A stretch of DNA of 15,853 nt from Deltaproteobacteria bacterium (GTDB taxonomy: Bacteria; Desulfobacterota; Syntrophobacteria; BM002). The translations under genes were made by a program, and so were the position numbers. The notes under the pieces were generated by a model that was given only the letters and a program-made list of their open reading frames with translations, ran no database searches and was not told the DNA's origin. Positions 1 through 7,477 of the stretch are shown in pieces (the first letter of the stretch is position 1; each line of letters begins with the position of its first letter). The DNA lies in NCBI GenBank assembly GCA_020350905.1, contig CP070843.1:1499767-1515619 (forward strand), written 5' to 3'.

Positions 1-2
1 AG

Positions 3-1481
3 GAATCCTTTGAGATCCGCATGCTGATGAACAGTTACGTCAGTATGCTGGGCAGGGATATGTTCGACAGGTTCTTGAATAGTGAAATCTCAAGAATAAA
101 CATTGTCTTGCGGACTCACATAGCCAGCTCACGAGATTTCTTGCTGATTAAAGAAAAAATACAAAATCATCTTGGAGAGAATTTGCCTGAAGATATTGAT
201 TTTGAGGTTACCGGATTTGGCATAGTTATTTCTCAGAGCAGTCACCTTCTTACCAAAGGTCAGGTAAAATCCATTTCTCTCACCCTTGTCCTCATTTTCG
301 CGGTGATGCTTCTCCTTTTCCTTTCCGGCAAGGCAGCTTTCATTGCCCTGATTCCCAATTGTTTTCCCATTGTCATTAATTTCGGCCTCATGGGCTGGCT
401 GGGAATAGAGCTCTCTATAGCAACCAGTTTGATTGCCTGCATTGCTATCGGCTTGGCTGTTGACGACACAATTCACTATCTGGTTCGCTACAACAGTGAA
501 TTCAAGAAAGACATGGACAAAGATAGAGCTCTCCACGATACGATCAAAAGCGTGGGCAAACCGATCATTTTTACCACCCTTACCATTGGTATAGGATTTT
601 CCATATTACTGTTTTCCCATTTCAAGCCCACGGCTATCTTCGGTCTCCTCATGGTCATAACCATGCTTTCGGCCCTCGTTGGAGATTTATTGCTACTCCC
701 CTCCCTCATGCTCCACGTGGAGCTGGTTACGGCTTGGGACCTTGTCAAACTAATGCCGGCTCAGCCGGGGGTGTCTGCCGCCATGGCTCATGAGCTGCAT
801 CAGCCCCTCAATGCCATCAAGATGGGCAGCGAGTTCTTGAAAATGATGATTCAACAGGAGGCGCAGATTCCCCAAGAGCATCTGTCACAGGTGGCCAATG
901 AGATAAGTGATCAGGTGGACAGGACCGCTGAGATCATCAATAGACTGAGAGTTTTTGACCAGCAGCAGGACATTGATAAAGAGGAAGTGGACATAAATCA
1001 ACCCATCAGGAGTGTTCTCCGGGTCATAGGGGATCAGCTCCGTCTGGAGAACATAGAATACAACTTGCATCTCGATGAGAACCTCTCACCTATTTTGGCC
1101 CACAGCAACCGTATGGCACAGATAGTTTTCAACCTGGTCAGTAATGCCAGGGATGCCATAAACGAGAAAAAAGATGACGGCCCGGAAAGGAGAACCCGTC
1201 TGATAGACATTCATTCTTTTGGAGAAAACAATCGTGTGGTTTTTACGGTTTCGGACACTGGTGCCGGTATCCCCCGCCATGTGAGGAGCAGGATTTTTGA
1301 ACCCTTTTTTACCACCAAGGAAGCGGGCAGAGGCAAGGGACTCGGGCTCTGCATTACGTACCAGGTGGTAAGAGACTACCGGGGCCGAATTGAGGTTCAG
1401 ACCGAGGAAGGTGCAGGTACGATGTTCAAAGTCAGCATTCCCTGCGCCCGAAAAGCGATGGAGGAAAAGGTCAATGCATAA
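3..1481 (+). CDS. RND/MMPL exporter C-terminal half fused to a sensor histidine kinase (5' partial)
   Basis: The frame is open to the left edge, so the gene begins outside the window; the first internal ATG is at 21. Counting from that ATG, residues about 80-240 carry five hydrophobic segments and an AVDDTIHYL motif, the usual layout of the last membrane bundle of an RND/MMPL exporter. After about 20 linker residues comes a kinase core: an H-box AHELHQPLNAI with the likely phospho-acceptor His257, an N-box around NLVSNARDAI, a G1 box SDTGAGIP, an F-box EPFFTTKEAGRGKG and a G2 box GLGLCITYQVV. All core ATP-binding motifs are present, so the kinase should be active at the inner membrane. No stop codon separates the exporter and kinase parts. 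The gene overlaps the response regulator by 8 bases, indicating a two-component pair. That the exporter half acts as sensor is inference; its ligand is unknown. Confidence 0.85.
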   Translation, partial: ESFEIRMLMNSYVSMLGRDMFDRFLNSEISRINIVLRTHIASSRDFLLIKEKIQNHLGENLPEDIDFEVTGFGIVISQSSHLLTKGQVKSISLTLVLIFAVMLLLFLSGKAAFIALIPNCFPIVINFGLMGWLGIELSIATSLIACIAIGLAVDDTIHYLVRYNSEFKKDMDKDRALHDTIKSVGKPIIFTTLTIGIGFSILLFSHFKPTAIFGLLMVITMLSALVGDLLLLPSLMLHVELVTAWDLVKLMPAQPGVSAAMAHELHQPLNAIKMGSEFLKMMIQQEAQIPQEHLSQVANEISDQVDRTAEIINRLRVFDQQQDIDKEEVDINQPIRSVLRVIGDQLRLENIEYNLHLDENLSPILAHSNRMAQIVFNLVSNARDAINEKKDDGPERRTRLIDIHSFGENNRVVFTVSDTGAGIPRHVRSRIFEPFFTTKEAGRGKGLGLCITYQVVRDYRGRIEVQTEEGAGTMFKVSIPCARKAMEEKVNA

Positions 1482-2193
1482 AATTCTCGTTGTCGACGAT
1501 GAAAAATCCACCTTAGGTATGTTTCATCTTTTTCTGAGCGCCTATGGGTATACTGTGTTGACAGCAGAAAATGGCACGGAAGGTCTTCGGCTTTTTGAGA
1601 AAGAAAAGCCGCCCATAGTGATTACCGACATAAAGATGCCAGGAGTGGATGGCATTGAGCTGTTACGACGGATAAAGGAAATGGACGAAATGACTGAAGT
1701 CATCATGATAACCGGACACGGAGACATGGAGCTGGCCGTGAAGGCCTTAGACCTCAACGCCACGGACTTTATCAACAAACCAATTCAGAGGCCGGCTCTC
1801 GATTCTGCCCTCAAAAGAGCTGAATATAGGCTTCGGTTTACCGGAGAGAAGGAAAAAAACGAAATCCATCTGCGAACAGAAAAGGATGTTACCGTAATGG
1901 ACATTCAGGGAAATGTGACTTCGCGATCGGAATCCTTTCTTTCTGAGTCATTCGAGAAGGCTTCTGCTGAGGGAGCCACCCAGATCGTGATGCAGTTCAA
2001 TCAAAACTGTTCCATCAATGGAGGCGGGATCGCCATTCTGATCCAGCTTCTTGCAAACAGTCAGAGAAATAATGTAGAGGTGGCCATCACCGGACTCTCT
2101 GATAATTTTAAGAAAGTCTTTGAGATGGTTGGCATTACTAAGTTCGCAAGAATCTTTGATAACCAAAAAGATGCCATCAAGAGTTTTACATAG
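1474..2193 (+). CDS. Response regulator with C-terminal STAS domain
   Basis: The 239-residue protein has an N-terminal receiver domain (residues 1-120) with the acidic pair Asp8/Asp9, phospho-acceptor Asp52 in DIKMPG, Thr80 and Lys102, all at expected positions. A short linker leads to a STAS (anti-sigma-factor-antagonist-like) domain at about 129-239. I chose the ATG at 1474 because GGAGG lies at 1460-1464 and because the protein then begins directly with the receiver beta strand; a longer frame from 1390 would only add kinase-overlapping residues. In the STAS domain the usual D-S-S-G phosphorylation loop reads N-G-G-G (residues 182-185), so the serine normally phosphorylated by an anti-sigma kinase is missing. 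Output is therefore likely controlled by Asp52 phosphorylation, acting through protein partners, since no DNA-binding domain is seen. Its partner is the overlapping kinase. Confidence 0.9.
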   Translation: MHKILVVDDEKSTLGMFHLFLSAYGYTVLTAENGTEGLRLFEKEKPPIVITDIKMPGVDGIELLRRIKEMDEMTEVIMITGHGDMELAVKALDLNATDFINKPIQRPALDSALKRAEYRLRFTGEKEKNEIHLRTEKDVTVMDIQGNVTSRSESFLSESFEKASAEGATQIVMQFNQNCSINGGGIAILIQLLANSQRNNVEVAITGLSDNFKKVFEMVGITKFARIFDNQKDAIKSFT

Positions 2194-2212
2194 CCAAGAA
2201 GGCATATCAGAA

Positions 2213-4054
2213 CTAGATTATCCCATGCAAGGGCCCGCCGGGGGCGCCGAGACCATCCACCCGCTTTTCAACCTCTGGATCATCTTCCAATGGGGGAGCG
2301 TGGTAGGTTTTCAGACGGGCATCAATGATCAGAGGGCCCCTGCATCCCCAATGTTTGCAATGAGTAAACGCTCCCACACCGTAGATATCCGTGGCCGGAT
2401 CTGATCGGGTGAAGGTGACCCACAGAAAGTTCTCCCAGGATTGGGTAGTAAACTCCGAGTCATCCACCACCACGATTAAAGGAAGTTTCGAAAGAGCCCC
2501 AGATTGCTCTAGAAATACGCCCAATTTTTCCACGGTTGAATCATGTTCATCTCGTCCTCTGTCATGGGGCTGACCCTGAATAACCAATATGCCCGGAGAG
2601 AAAACTCTTGGCCGGTTAAAGCCAGTGGGCAGGGAAAGATCTGGAGGGATCTTCTTTCCCAGCTCTCTTTTTTTCTCCCCTGCCACAGCCAGAACAAGCT
2701 TTGAGCCCTGGTTCAAACTAATACCTGAATAGTCCAGGGTGTCCATGGTGGTGCGGGTAATAAAGTGTAGATCTCTTTTCCAGTCCGCCCGCTCAAGGAT
2801 GTGTTTGAAAAAGGCGGGTATATCGTGGGTGTTGAGGTTGGGATTATCTTCCTTGGCGCAAATAATCACATATTTGGATAAGGAGGTCTGGCTGGTACCC
2901 AAGAGTAACAACCCGCAGGTGATGATCTCCTGGGGTTCGCGTTTTTCCGCATAAGGCACATAGCGCTCACTGCCAATAGCCAAGAGCAGAGGATGCACGC
3001 CGGATGCATCTACAGCGTGAACTTCATGTACTCCAGTAAATACAGTGGGAACCAGAGGTCCTGTAAGTTCTTGGATAAAAGTCCCGAAAACAGTGTCTTC
3101 CTGGGGAGGTCGTCCCACAGTGGTAAAGGGCCAGATAGCGTTTTCCCGATGAAAAACCTTTTCTACCTTGAGCACCGGGAAATCATGCGCCAGGCTGTAA
3201 TATCCCAAGTGGTCTCCAAATGGACCTTCCGGCAGTTGGCGCTCTGGGTCTATGAATCCGGTAAGGCAGAAGTCAGCCTCTGCCAGGATAGGCAGCCCGT
3301 TGGGCGGTTTAATCATCTTCATTCTATGCCCGGCAAGAACCCCGGCAAACGATATCTCGGGCAAGCCTTCAGGCAGAGGCATGATTGCGGCAATTGTCAT
3401 GGCCGGAGGTCCGCCGACAAAGACATTCACCTTAAGGGGAACATCAGCTTGAATGGCCTGGGCATGGTGATAACCAATGCCGCGATGGATTTGGTAGTGC
3501 AGCCCCACCTCCTCATCGGGTTTGTAGTCACCACCAGAAAGCTGTACCCTGTACATACCCAGATTGGAGAGAGCAAATCCCGGCTTTTCGATGCTTTCGG
3601 TGTAGACCTGGGGCAAGGTAATATAGCCGCCTCCGTCCTGAGGCCATGACTTGAGCTGGGGAAGACTGGCGATAGTGGTCTGATGTGCCAACACAGGACC
3701 GGTACTCACCTTCCTGGGCATAACATTCCAGAGAGCCCTGGGCATCCCCGTAAACTTCCAGGGCCGTTTGAGCGCTTCAACAGGGTCCACTTTCAGCTTT
3801 ACCAGGTGCTCGATGGTTTTAAGGGTGTCCCGAAAGATGAACCGAGCCCTCTCCATGGTGCCGAAGATATTACCGGCCATGGGAAAAGTGCAGCCCTTTA
3901 CATTGGTAAAGAGCAGGGCAGGGCCCTGAGCCTGGTAGACGCGGCGCTGTATGGCCCCAATCTCAAGGGTGGGGTCAACCTCTTGGGAAATGCGAACAAG
4001 TTCTCCACGAGACTCCAGTTCCGTTAAACATTGAGACAGATTCTTGTAACCCAT
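2213..4054 (-). CDS. UbiD-family prenylated-FMN decarboxylase (possible MqnL)
   Basis: This 613-residue protein covers the whole UbiD fold. The family's catalytic triad can be seen as Arg169 (in SNLGMYRVQ), Glu276 and Asp281 (in PEGPFGDHLGYY). UbiD enzymes use prenylated FMN, made by UbiX, to remove a carboxyl group from aromatic or alpha,beta-unsaturated acids. No ubiX lies in this window. The protein is longer than the roughly 500 residues of E. coli UbiD; the extra length and the C-terminal HWGCRGPLIIDAR region resemble decarboxylases of the futalosine menaquinone pathway (MqnL), which fits an anaerobe making menaquinone. That choice is inference, and an aromatic-acid decarboxylase remains possible. 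It lies downstream of the LarE gene on the same strand, separated by a 293-bp repeat-bearing gap, and converges with the response regulator with only 19 bases between them. Confidence 0.88.
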   Translation of the reverse strand: MGYKNLSQCLTELESRGELVRISQEVDPTLEIGAIQRRVYQAQGPALLFTNVKGCTFPMAGNIFGTMERARFIFRDTLKTIEHLVKLKVDPVEALKRPWKFTGMPRALWNVMPRKVSTGPVLAHQTTIASLPQLKSWPQDGGGYITLPQVYTESIEKPGFALSNLGMYRVQLSGGDYKPDEEVGLHYQIHRGIGYHHAQAIQADVPLKVNVFVGGPPAMTIAAIMPLPEGLPEISFAGVLAGHRMKMIKPPNGLPILAEADFCLTGFIDPERQLPEGPFGDHLGYYSLAHDFPVLKVEKVFHRENAIWPFTTVGRPPQEDTVFGTFIQELTGPLVPTVFTGVHEVHAVDASGVHPLLLAIGSERYVPYAEKREPQEIITCGLLLLGTSQTSLSKYVIICAKEDNPNLNTHDIPAFFKHILERADWKRDLHFITRTTMDTLDYSGISLNQGSKLVLAVAGEKKRELGKKIPPDLSLPTGFNRPRVFSPGILVIQGQPHDRGRDEHDSTVEKLGVFLEQSGALSKLPLIVVVDDSEFTTQSWENFLWVTFTRSDPATDIYGVGAFTHCKHWGCRGPLIIDARLKTYHAPPLEDDPEVEKRVDGLGAPGGPLHGII

Positions 4055-4131
4055 ACTTTGGCTCTCCGAGGTGACCTCTGGCTTCGGCTACTAGTCCCGA
4101 AATCCCTAGCAGGCCGCCGAAAAAGCCTAAA

Positions 4132-4180
4132 CGTCATACCGGACGAGTCCGCTACGGCGGACGAGATCTGGTATCCAGTA
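4132..4180 (+). repeat. ATTCCGGA-type palindromic repeat, copy A
   Basis: An imperfect inverted repeat: the arm at 4135-4152 (CATACCGGACGAGTCCGC) pairs with the arm at 4157-4174 around a 4-base centre. The unit aligns almost base for base over about 48 positions with copy B at 12727-12774, in the same orientation, both ending in ATCCAGT. It could form a strong hairpin in RNA or single-stranded DNA. Confidence 0.75.
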
Positions 4181-4197
4181 GACTATTGTTTTTCAGG

Positions 4198-4231
4198 ATT
4201 CCGGATATTCACCGCCGGCGGATTCCGGAAT
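4198..4231. repeat. Inverted repeat with ATTCCGGA / TCCGGAAT arms
   Basis: ATTCCGGA at 4198-4205 is inverted as TCCGGAAT at 4224-4231, with a CG-rich CCGCCGGCGG centre. It lies 17 bases after copy A and has the same arm sequence as copy B near 12.7 kb, so it is probably part of the same composite repeat. Confidence 0.6.
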
Positions 4232-4347
4232 GAGGGACTTTGTGCTCGCACTCAAAACAATGAGCTTTTCATTAGCCTACCTGACTGTTCAGACGGGATA
4301 GTTAAGCATGCTTACAGATCTTTAGATGCCTTTAAACCACTGCTCTG

Positions 4348-5208
4348 TCAGTTTCCTTCCATCCGCTTCAAAGACAATTGTTTTTTGTCTAGAGTCTCAT
4401 TCATGCTGCCAGTGCGATATCCTTCGAGATCGAGAGTCACGTATTTGTACCCCAGGGACTTAAGATGCTGGACAATTTCATTCCGCCGACCGGTTTCCAA
4501 AAATAGAGATAACTCTCTGGGGCCCAACTCGATACGGGCGATGGTATCGTGATGGCGGACTCGAAATTCTCGCATACCAAGATTCCAGAGGAAGTCTTCA
4601 GCATCTTCGACCTGACGCAAGGCCGACTTTGTAATCTTGGTATGATATGGGAATCGGCTGGATAGGCAGGCAAAGGCCGGCTTATCCCAGGTTGGAAGAT
4701 TGAGCATCTTAGAAAGGGTGCGAACCTCCTCTTTGCCCAATCCTGCTTCTTCCAGAGGGCTGCGAACTCCGAGCTGATGTGCAGCTTTGCGCCCGGGCCT
4801 GAAATCCTCGACATCGTCGGCATTGCTTCCATCAAAAACCGATAGAATCCTGCGGTCTTTTGCTATTTGTTTCAATTTGGAAAAGAGCTCGGATTTGCAC
4901 AAGAAGCACCTATGGGGCGGATTATCCGAAAAGCCTGGAGCCGCCAATTCTTCGGTGTCGATAATCACATGGAGCGCACCAATACGTTCAGCCAAGGCTT
5001 TAGCTTCCTGCAACTCTCGTTTTGGAAAAGTCTCCGAGCGTGCGGTAATCGCCATTGCCTTTTCTCCCACCATATCTACACATACTTTAAGGAGAAAGGT
5101 ACTGTCCACCCCTCCTGAAAAGGCAATAATCGCACTGCCTGCCTGGCTAACTATGGTACGTAAATGGTCGTATTTCTTCTGCAGAGAAGCTTGCATGAGT
5201 TTTCCCAT
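4348..5208 (-). CDS. larE: LarE-type ATP-dependent sulfur transferase (PP-loop)
   Basis: The 286-residue protein starts with a PP-loop ATP pyrophosphatase motif, SGGVDST at residues 31-37, followed by the LarE signatures DNPPHRCFLCKSELF (94-109), ACLSSRFPY (180-188) and FRVRHHDTIARIEL (215-228). LarE adenylates the carboxylate of a nicotinic-acid-derived dinucleotide and inserts sulfur while building the nickel-pincer nucleotide cofactor of lactate racemase-type enzymes. Three cysteines, Cys101, Cys104 and Cys181, match the form reported to hold a [4Fe-4S] cluster with a bound sulfide, rather than the form that sacrifices one cysteine; this is inference from positions. LarB, LarC and a LarA-like enzyme are absent from the window. 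Two start codons are possible (5208 and the ATG at 5196), neither with a strong ribosome binding site. It could also act on another pyridine or tRNA-like substrate, since PP-loop families overlap. Confidence 0.85.
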   Translation of the reverse strand: MGKLMQASLQKKYDHLRTIVSQAGSAIIAFSGGVDSTFLLKVCVDMVGEKAMAITARSETFPKRELQEAKALAERIGALHVIIDTEELAAPGFSDNPPHRCFLCKSELFSKLKQIAKDRRILSVFDGSNADDVEDFRPGRKAAHQLGVRSPLEEAGLGKEEVRTLSKMLNLPTWDKPAFACLSSRFPYHTKITKSALRQVEDAEDFLWNLGMREFRVRHHDTIARIELGPRELSLFLETGRRNEIVQHLKSLGYKYVTLDLEGYRTGSMNETLDKKQLSLKRMEGN

Positions 5209-5227
5209 GTGTGGGCCAGTCGTGACT

Positions 5228-5320
5228 TTAGATGCTGCCCTGTTCCTTGAGCAGGACAGCTAGCACCAACGAGATCACACCTCCGACCACGGCCACGACG
5301 ACTCTTTTATTGAGGTTCAC
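5228..5320 (-). CDS. Possible 30-residue single-pass membrane peptide
   Basis: A GTG start at 5318-5320 opens a 30-codon frame ending in TAA at 5228-5230. It encodes a basic N-terminus (MNLNKR), a run of about 19 hydrophobic residues with a GG pair, and a short charged tail (KEQGSI). A ribosome binding site, GGGGGA, lies nine bases upstream of the GTG, and an in-frame stop just before it fixes the start. The stop is 19 bases from the larE start on the same strand, suggesting co-transcription. A near-perfect 9-bp inverted repeat (5234-5260) overlaps its 3' end, so a structured RNA with a chance frame is the alternative. I do not recognise the peptide. Confidence 0.45.
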   Translation of the reverse strand: MNLNKRVVVAVVGGVISLVLAVLLKEQGSI

Positions 5321-5577
5321 TGAATCTTATCCCCCATAATTTCATACTCATTTAGTAGCTATTCTTCTAGAGTAAATTGAGGGCCCTTTAATGTCAATGC
5401 CGAGACACAATTGTATAACAGGATCTTTCACCTGGCGATGAAAAGATATCAAGTGTTCCATTCGCAGAAATCTTAACCACTTTAAAATCTACCAATCATA
5501 TCTCCCAAGAAAGATCTTGACCATTTATACTCAGTATATGAATATCCCATCTCAATTGTATAATTTGGGGAAATTTC
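5321..5577. other. AT-rich divergent intergenic region before ubiB
   Basis: This 257-bp AT-rich stretch separates the leftward larE set from the rightward ubiB and so should hold both promoters. An 11-bp direct repeat, CAATTGTATAA, occurs at 5408-5418 and 5553-5563, 145 bases apart. The second copy contains a TATAAT at 5559-5564, but a start from there would remove the ubiB ribosome binding site. I cannot assign a -35 box with confidence and see no gene. Confidence 0.4.
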
Positions 5578-7293
5578 ATGAGTCTATTCAAAGCATCAGC
5601 TACTATAAGAGGAATGAAGCGGTTTGGCGGTATAGCCAGGGCGCTGGTCAAGCATGGCCTTGGTGATGTAGTCGAGCGGATTGCGAGCCGAAAGGAAGAG
5701 CAGGGCAAGCGGGAAGAGGTCAAAGAGCCGGCACTCAAACCAGGAGTGCTATCCCCTCATCGGCTTCGTTTGGTTCTGGAAGAACTGGGGCCCAGCTTCA
5801 TCAAGTTGGGACAGCTCCTGAGCACCCGGGCCGATATTTTGCCTCCAGAATACATCGAGGAACTTAGAAAGCTGCAGGATCAGGTTCCTCCCAATCCTTT
5901 CCCCGAGATCCAAGAGGTTATTGAGAGAGAGCTCGAGCGGCCCATCAACGAAATCTTTCCCGATTACAATCCGGAAGCTTTCGCCGCCGCTTCGGTGGCG
6001 CAAGTTCACCATGCCACGCTTCCCGGAGGTGAGAAGGTTGTGGTTAAGGTCATCCGCCCGGCCATTGAGGAGAAAATTCGGGAAGACATTCGCTTGATGT
6101 ACTACCTTGCCGACAAGATTGAAAAAGCCTTTGAGGTGGCGCGCATGTTGACTCTCAGCAACGTGGTGCGAGAATTTGAACGCACGATTTTCAGGGAACT
6201 GGACATGCTCATCGAGGCGGGCAGCATAGAAAGATTTAGTTCCAACTTCAGAGACACGGATGAACTCTACATACCCAAGGTTTACTGGAAATACACCACC
6301 AGATCTGTCCTGGTAATGGAGCGGATTGACGGAATCAAGGTGGATCGGGTGGAGGAACTAAGGGCCCTTGGCATTGATTCCAAGGAGATTGCCCTGGTCG
6401 GTTTGCGCTGCTTTGCCAGACAGTTGATGGAGTTTGGTTTCTTTCACGCCGACCCGCATCCTGGCAATGTCATTGTCATGTATGACGGCCGCGTCAGCCT
6501 GGTAGACTTCGGCATCACTGGATACCTGGATGAAGAAATTATGCGGCAGATAGCCAATATCTTCTTGGGATATGCCGAGCACGATTACGATATGATAATG
6601 GAGGCTTTCCTGGATGCAGGTTTGCTCAATGAAGAGACAATGGACCTCGAGAGCTTTCGAATCGATCTCAAGGATGTGAGCGAGACCTTTTACGGGCGAT
6701 CACTGCAGTCCATCTCCGTAAAAGATGTTTACGAGCAGATTACCCAGTTGATCCTCAAATATCGTATTCAGCTACCGCGGAATCTCTTGCTGCTCCTGAA
6801 AACATTTATCCAGACCGAGGCCCTTGGCAAGATTCAGGGAAGTGACGCTAATATTCTTGAGTTCGTAAAACCCTATGCGAAGAAACTGCTTCAGCGCGGC
6901 AACGATACGAAAAAGATGTTTAGTAATTTCGGCAGGGACACCCGGTACGCATTGAAGTACGCGAAAGTAATGCCCAAGTTTGTTCACGATATACTCCAAC
7001 AGTTGGCCAGGGGGAAACAGCGGATTGAGGTCTGGCATGAGGGTTTTCAGCAGTTTGATATCAGCTTCGAAAGGAGTCTCAATCGGTTGGTCGTCGGGCT
7101 GCTGATTTCTGCCTCAGTTGTCGCTGCAGCACTCGTGCTCAATTCTGCCCAGAAGGTCTTGGTCTTTGAGATAGAATTTCTTGGACTGGAGGCAGTTTCC
7201 TTTACAGGCATCTTAGGTTTACTTGGCTACGTAATCGCCACGGTTCTTGGGATTTGGCTTGTCGTCTCCATTTATCGCTCGGGCAAGTTATGA
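5578..7293 (+). CDS. ubiB: UbiB/AarF (ABC1) atypical kinase family protein
   Basis: This 571-residue protein shows every hallmark of the UbiB family: the KxGQ motif (residues 76-79 in SFIKLGQLLSTRADILP), the alanine-rich nucleotide loop AAASVAQVH (136-144), Lys157, the ExD motif (207-209), HADPHPGN (290-297) and DFG (310-312). Two hydrophobic segments near residues 505-525 and 540-567 anchor the C-terminus in the membrane, as usual for the family. UbiB proteins are ATPases or atypical kinases that help move or process polyprenyl quinone precursors; the exact reaction is unsettled. The ATG at 5578 follows GGGGA at a good distance. It faces the UbiD-type gene's block from the other side of a divergent promoter region, which hints at shared quinone metabolism. 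It converges with the BchE-like gene. In an anaerobe probably making menaquinone, its role may be general lipid or quinone handling. Confidence 0.9.
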   Translation: MSLFKASATIRGMKRFGGIARALVKHGLGDVVERIASRKEEQGKREEVKEPALKPGVLSPHRLRLVLEELGPSFIKLGQLLSTRADILPPEYIEELRKLQDQVPPNPFPEIQEVIERELERPINEIFPDYNPEAFAAASVAQVHHATLPGGEKVVVKVIRPAIEEKIREDIRLMYYLADKIEKAFEVARMLTLSNVVREFERTIFRELDMLIEAGSIERFSSNFRDTDELYIPKVYWKYTTRSVLVMERIDGIKVDRVEELRALGIDSKEIALVGLRCFARQLMEFGFFHADPHPGNVIVMYDGRVSLVDFGITGYLDEEIMRQIANIFLGYAEHDYDMIMEAFLDAGLLNEETMDLESFRIDLKDVSETFYGRSLQSISVKDVYEQITQLILKYRIQLPRNLLLLLKTFIQTEALGKIQGSDANILEFVKPYAKKLLQRGNDTKKMFSNFGRDTRYALKYAKVMPKFVHDILQQLARGKQRIEVWHEGFQQFDISFERSLNRLVVGLLISASVVAAALVLNSAQKVLVFEIEFLGLEAVSFTGILGLLGYVIATVLGIWLVVSIYRSGKL

Positions 7294-7295
7294 GA

Positions 7296-7359
7296 CCGGG
7301 ATGTTCCCTTATAATCAGTGCAAATAATCTCAGTCCTGCAACTGAAGTCCTGATCCCGG
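7296..7359. repeat. Wide inverted repeat after ubiB
   Basis: CCGGGAT at 7296-7302, immediately after the ubiB stop, is inverted as ATCCCGG at 7353-7359. A second hairpin, GCGGTA-AAA-TACCGC, follows at 7371-7385. Neither is followed by a T-run, so they look more like repeat debris than a terminator. Confidence 0.4.
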
Positions 7360-7422
7360 CTCTACCTTTGGCGGTAAAATACCGCGAAACGAGAGTCTTG
7401 AAAATGCTCCAGCGAGCGCATT

Positions 7423-7442
7423 CCCCGCAGCTTGCTGCGGGG
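7423..7442. repeat. Perfect hairpin CCCCGCAG-CTTG-CTGCGGGG
   Basis: An 8-bp perfect stem (7423-7430 with 7435-7442) closes a CTTG loop in the gap between the convergent ubiB and BchE-like genes. Its core GCAGCTTGCTGC recurs at 7506-7519, so the two are probably copies of one small repeat type. It might also stop transcription from both sides, but no T-run follows on either strand. Confidence 0.7.
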
Positions 7443-7477
7443 TAACGAGCGAATTACAATAAAATGGAATCTCTTCC

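Larger units (their letters stand above)
4055..4347. other. Intergenic gap with palindromic repeats
   Basis: No convincing gene is seen between the UbiD and LarE genes. Open frames crossing it are chance or shadow frames. The central part, 4132-4236, consists of two imperfect palindromes described separately; the remainder shows nothing recognisable. Confidence 0.6.

Noticed and set aside
1390..1473. Longer start for the response regulator at 1390
   Set aside because: It would overlap the kinase by 92 bases and add residues before the receiver domain; the ATG at 1474 has a good ribosome binding site.
2993..3649. 218-residue + strand frame
   Set aside because: It lies wholly inside the UbiD gene on the other strand and shows no family features.
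4031..4552. 173-residue + strand frame over the 4.1-kb gap
   Set aside because: It runs across repeat DNA and the 3' end of larE, with no domain and no ribosome binding site.
5559..5564. TATAAT as the ubiB promoter
   Set aside because: Transcription from it would begin about seven bases before the ATG and remove the GGGGA ribosome binding site; no -35 box is visible.
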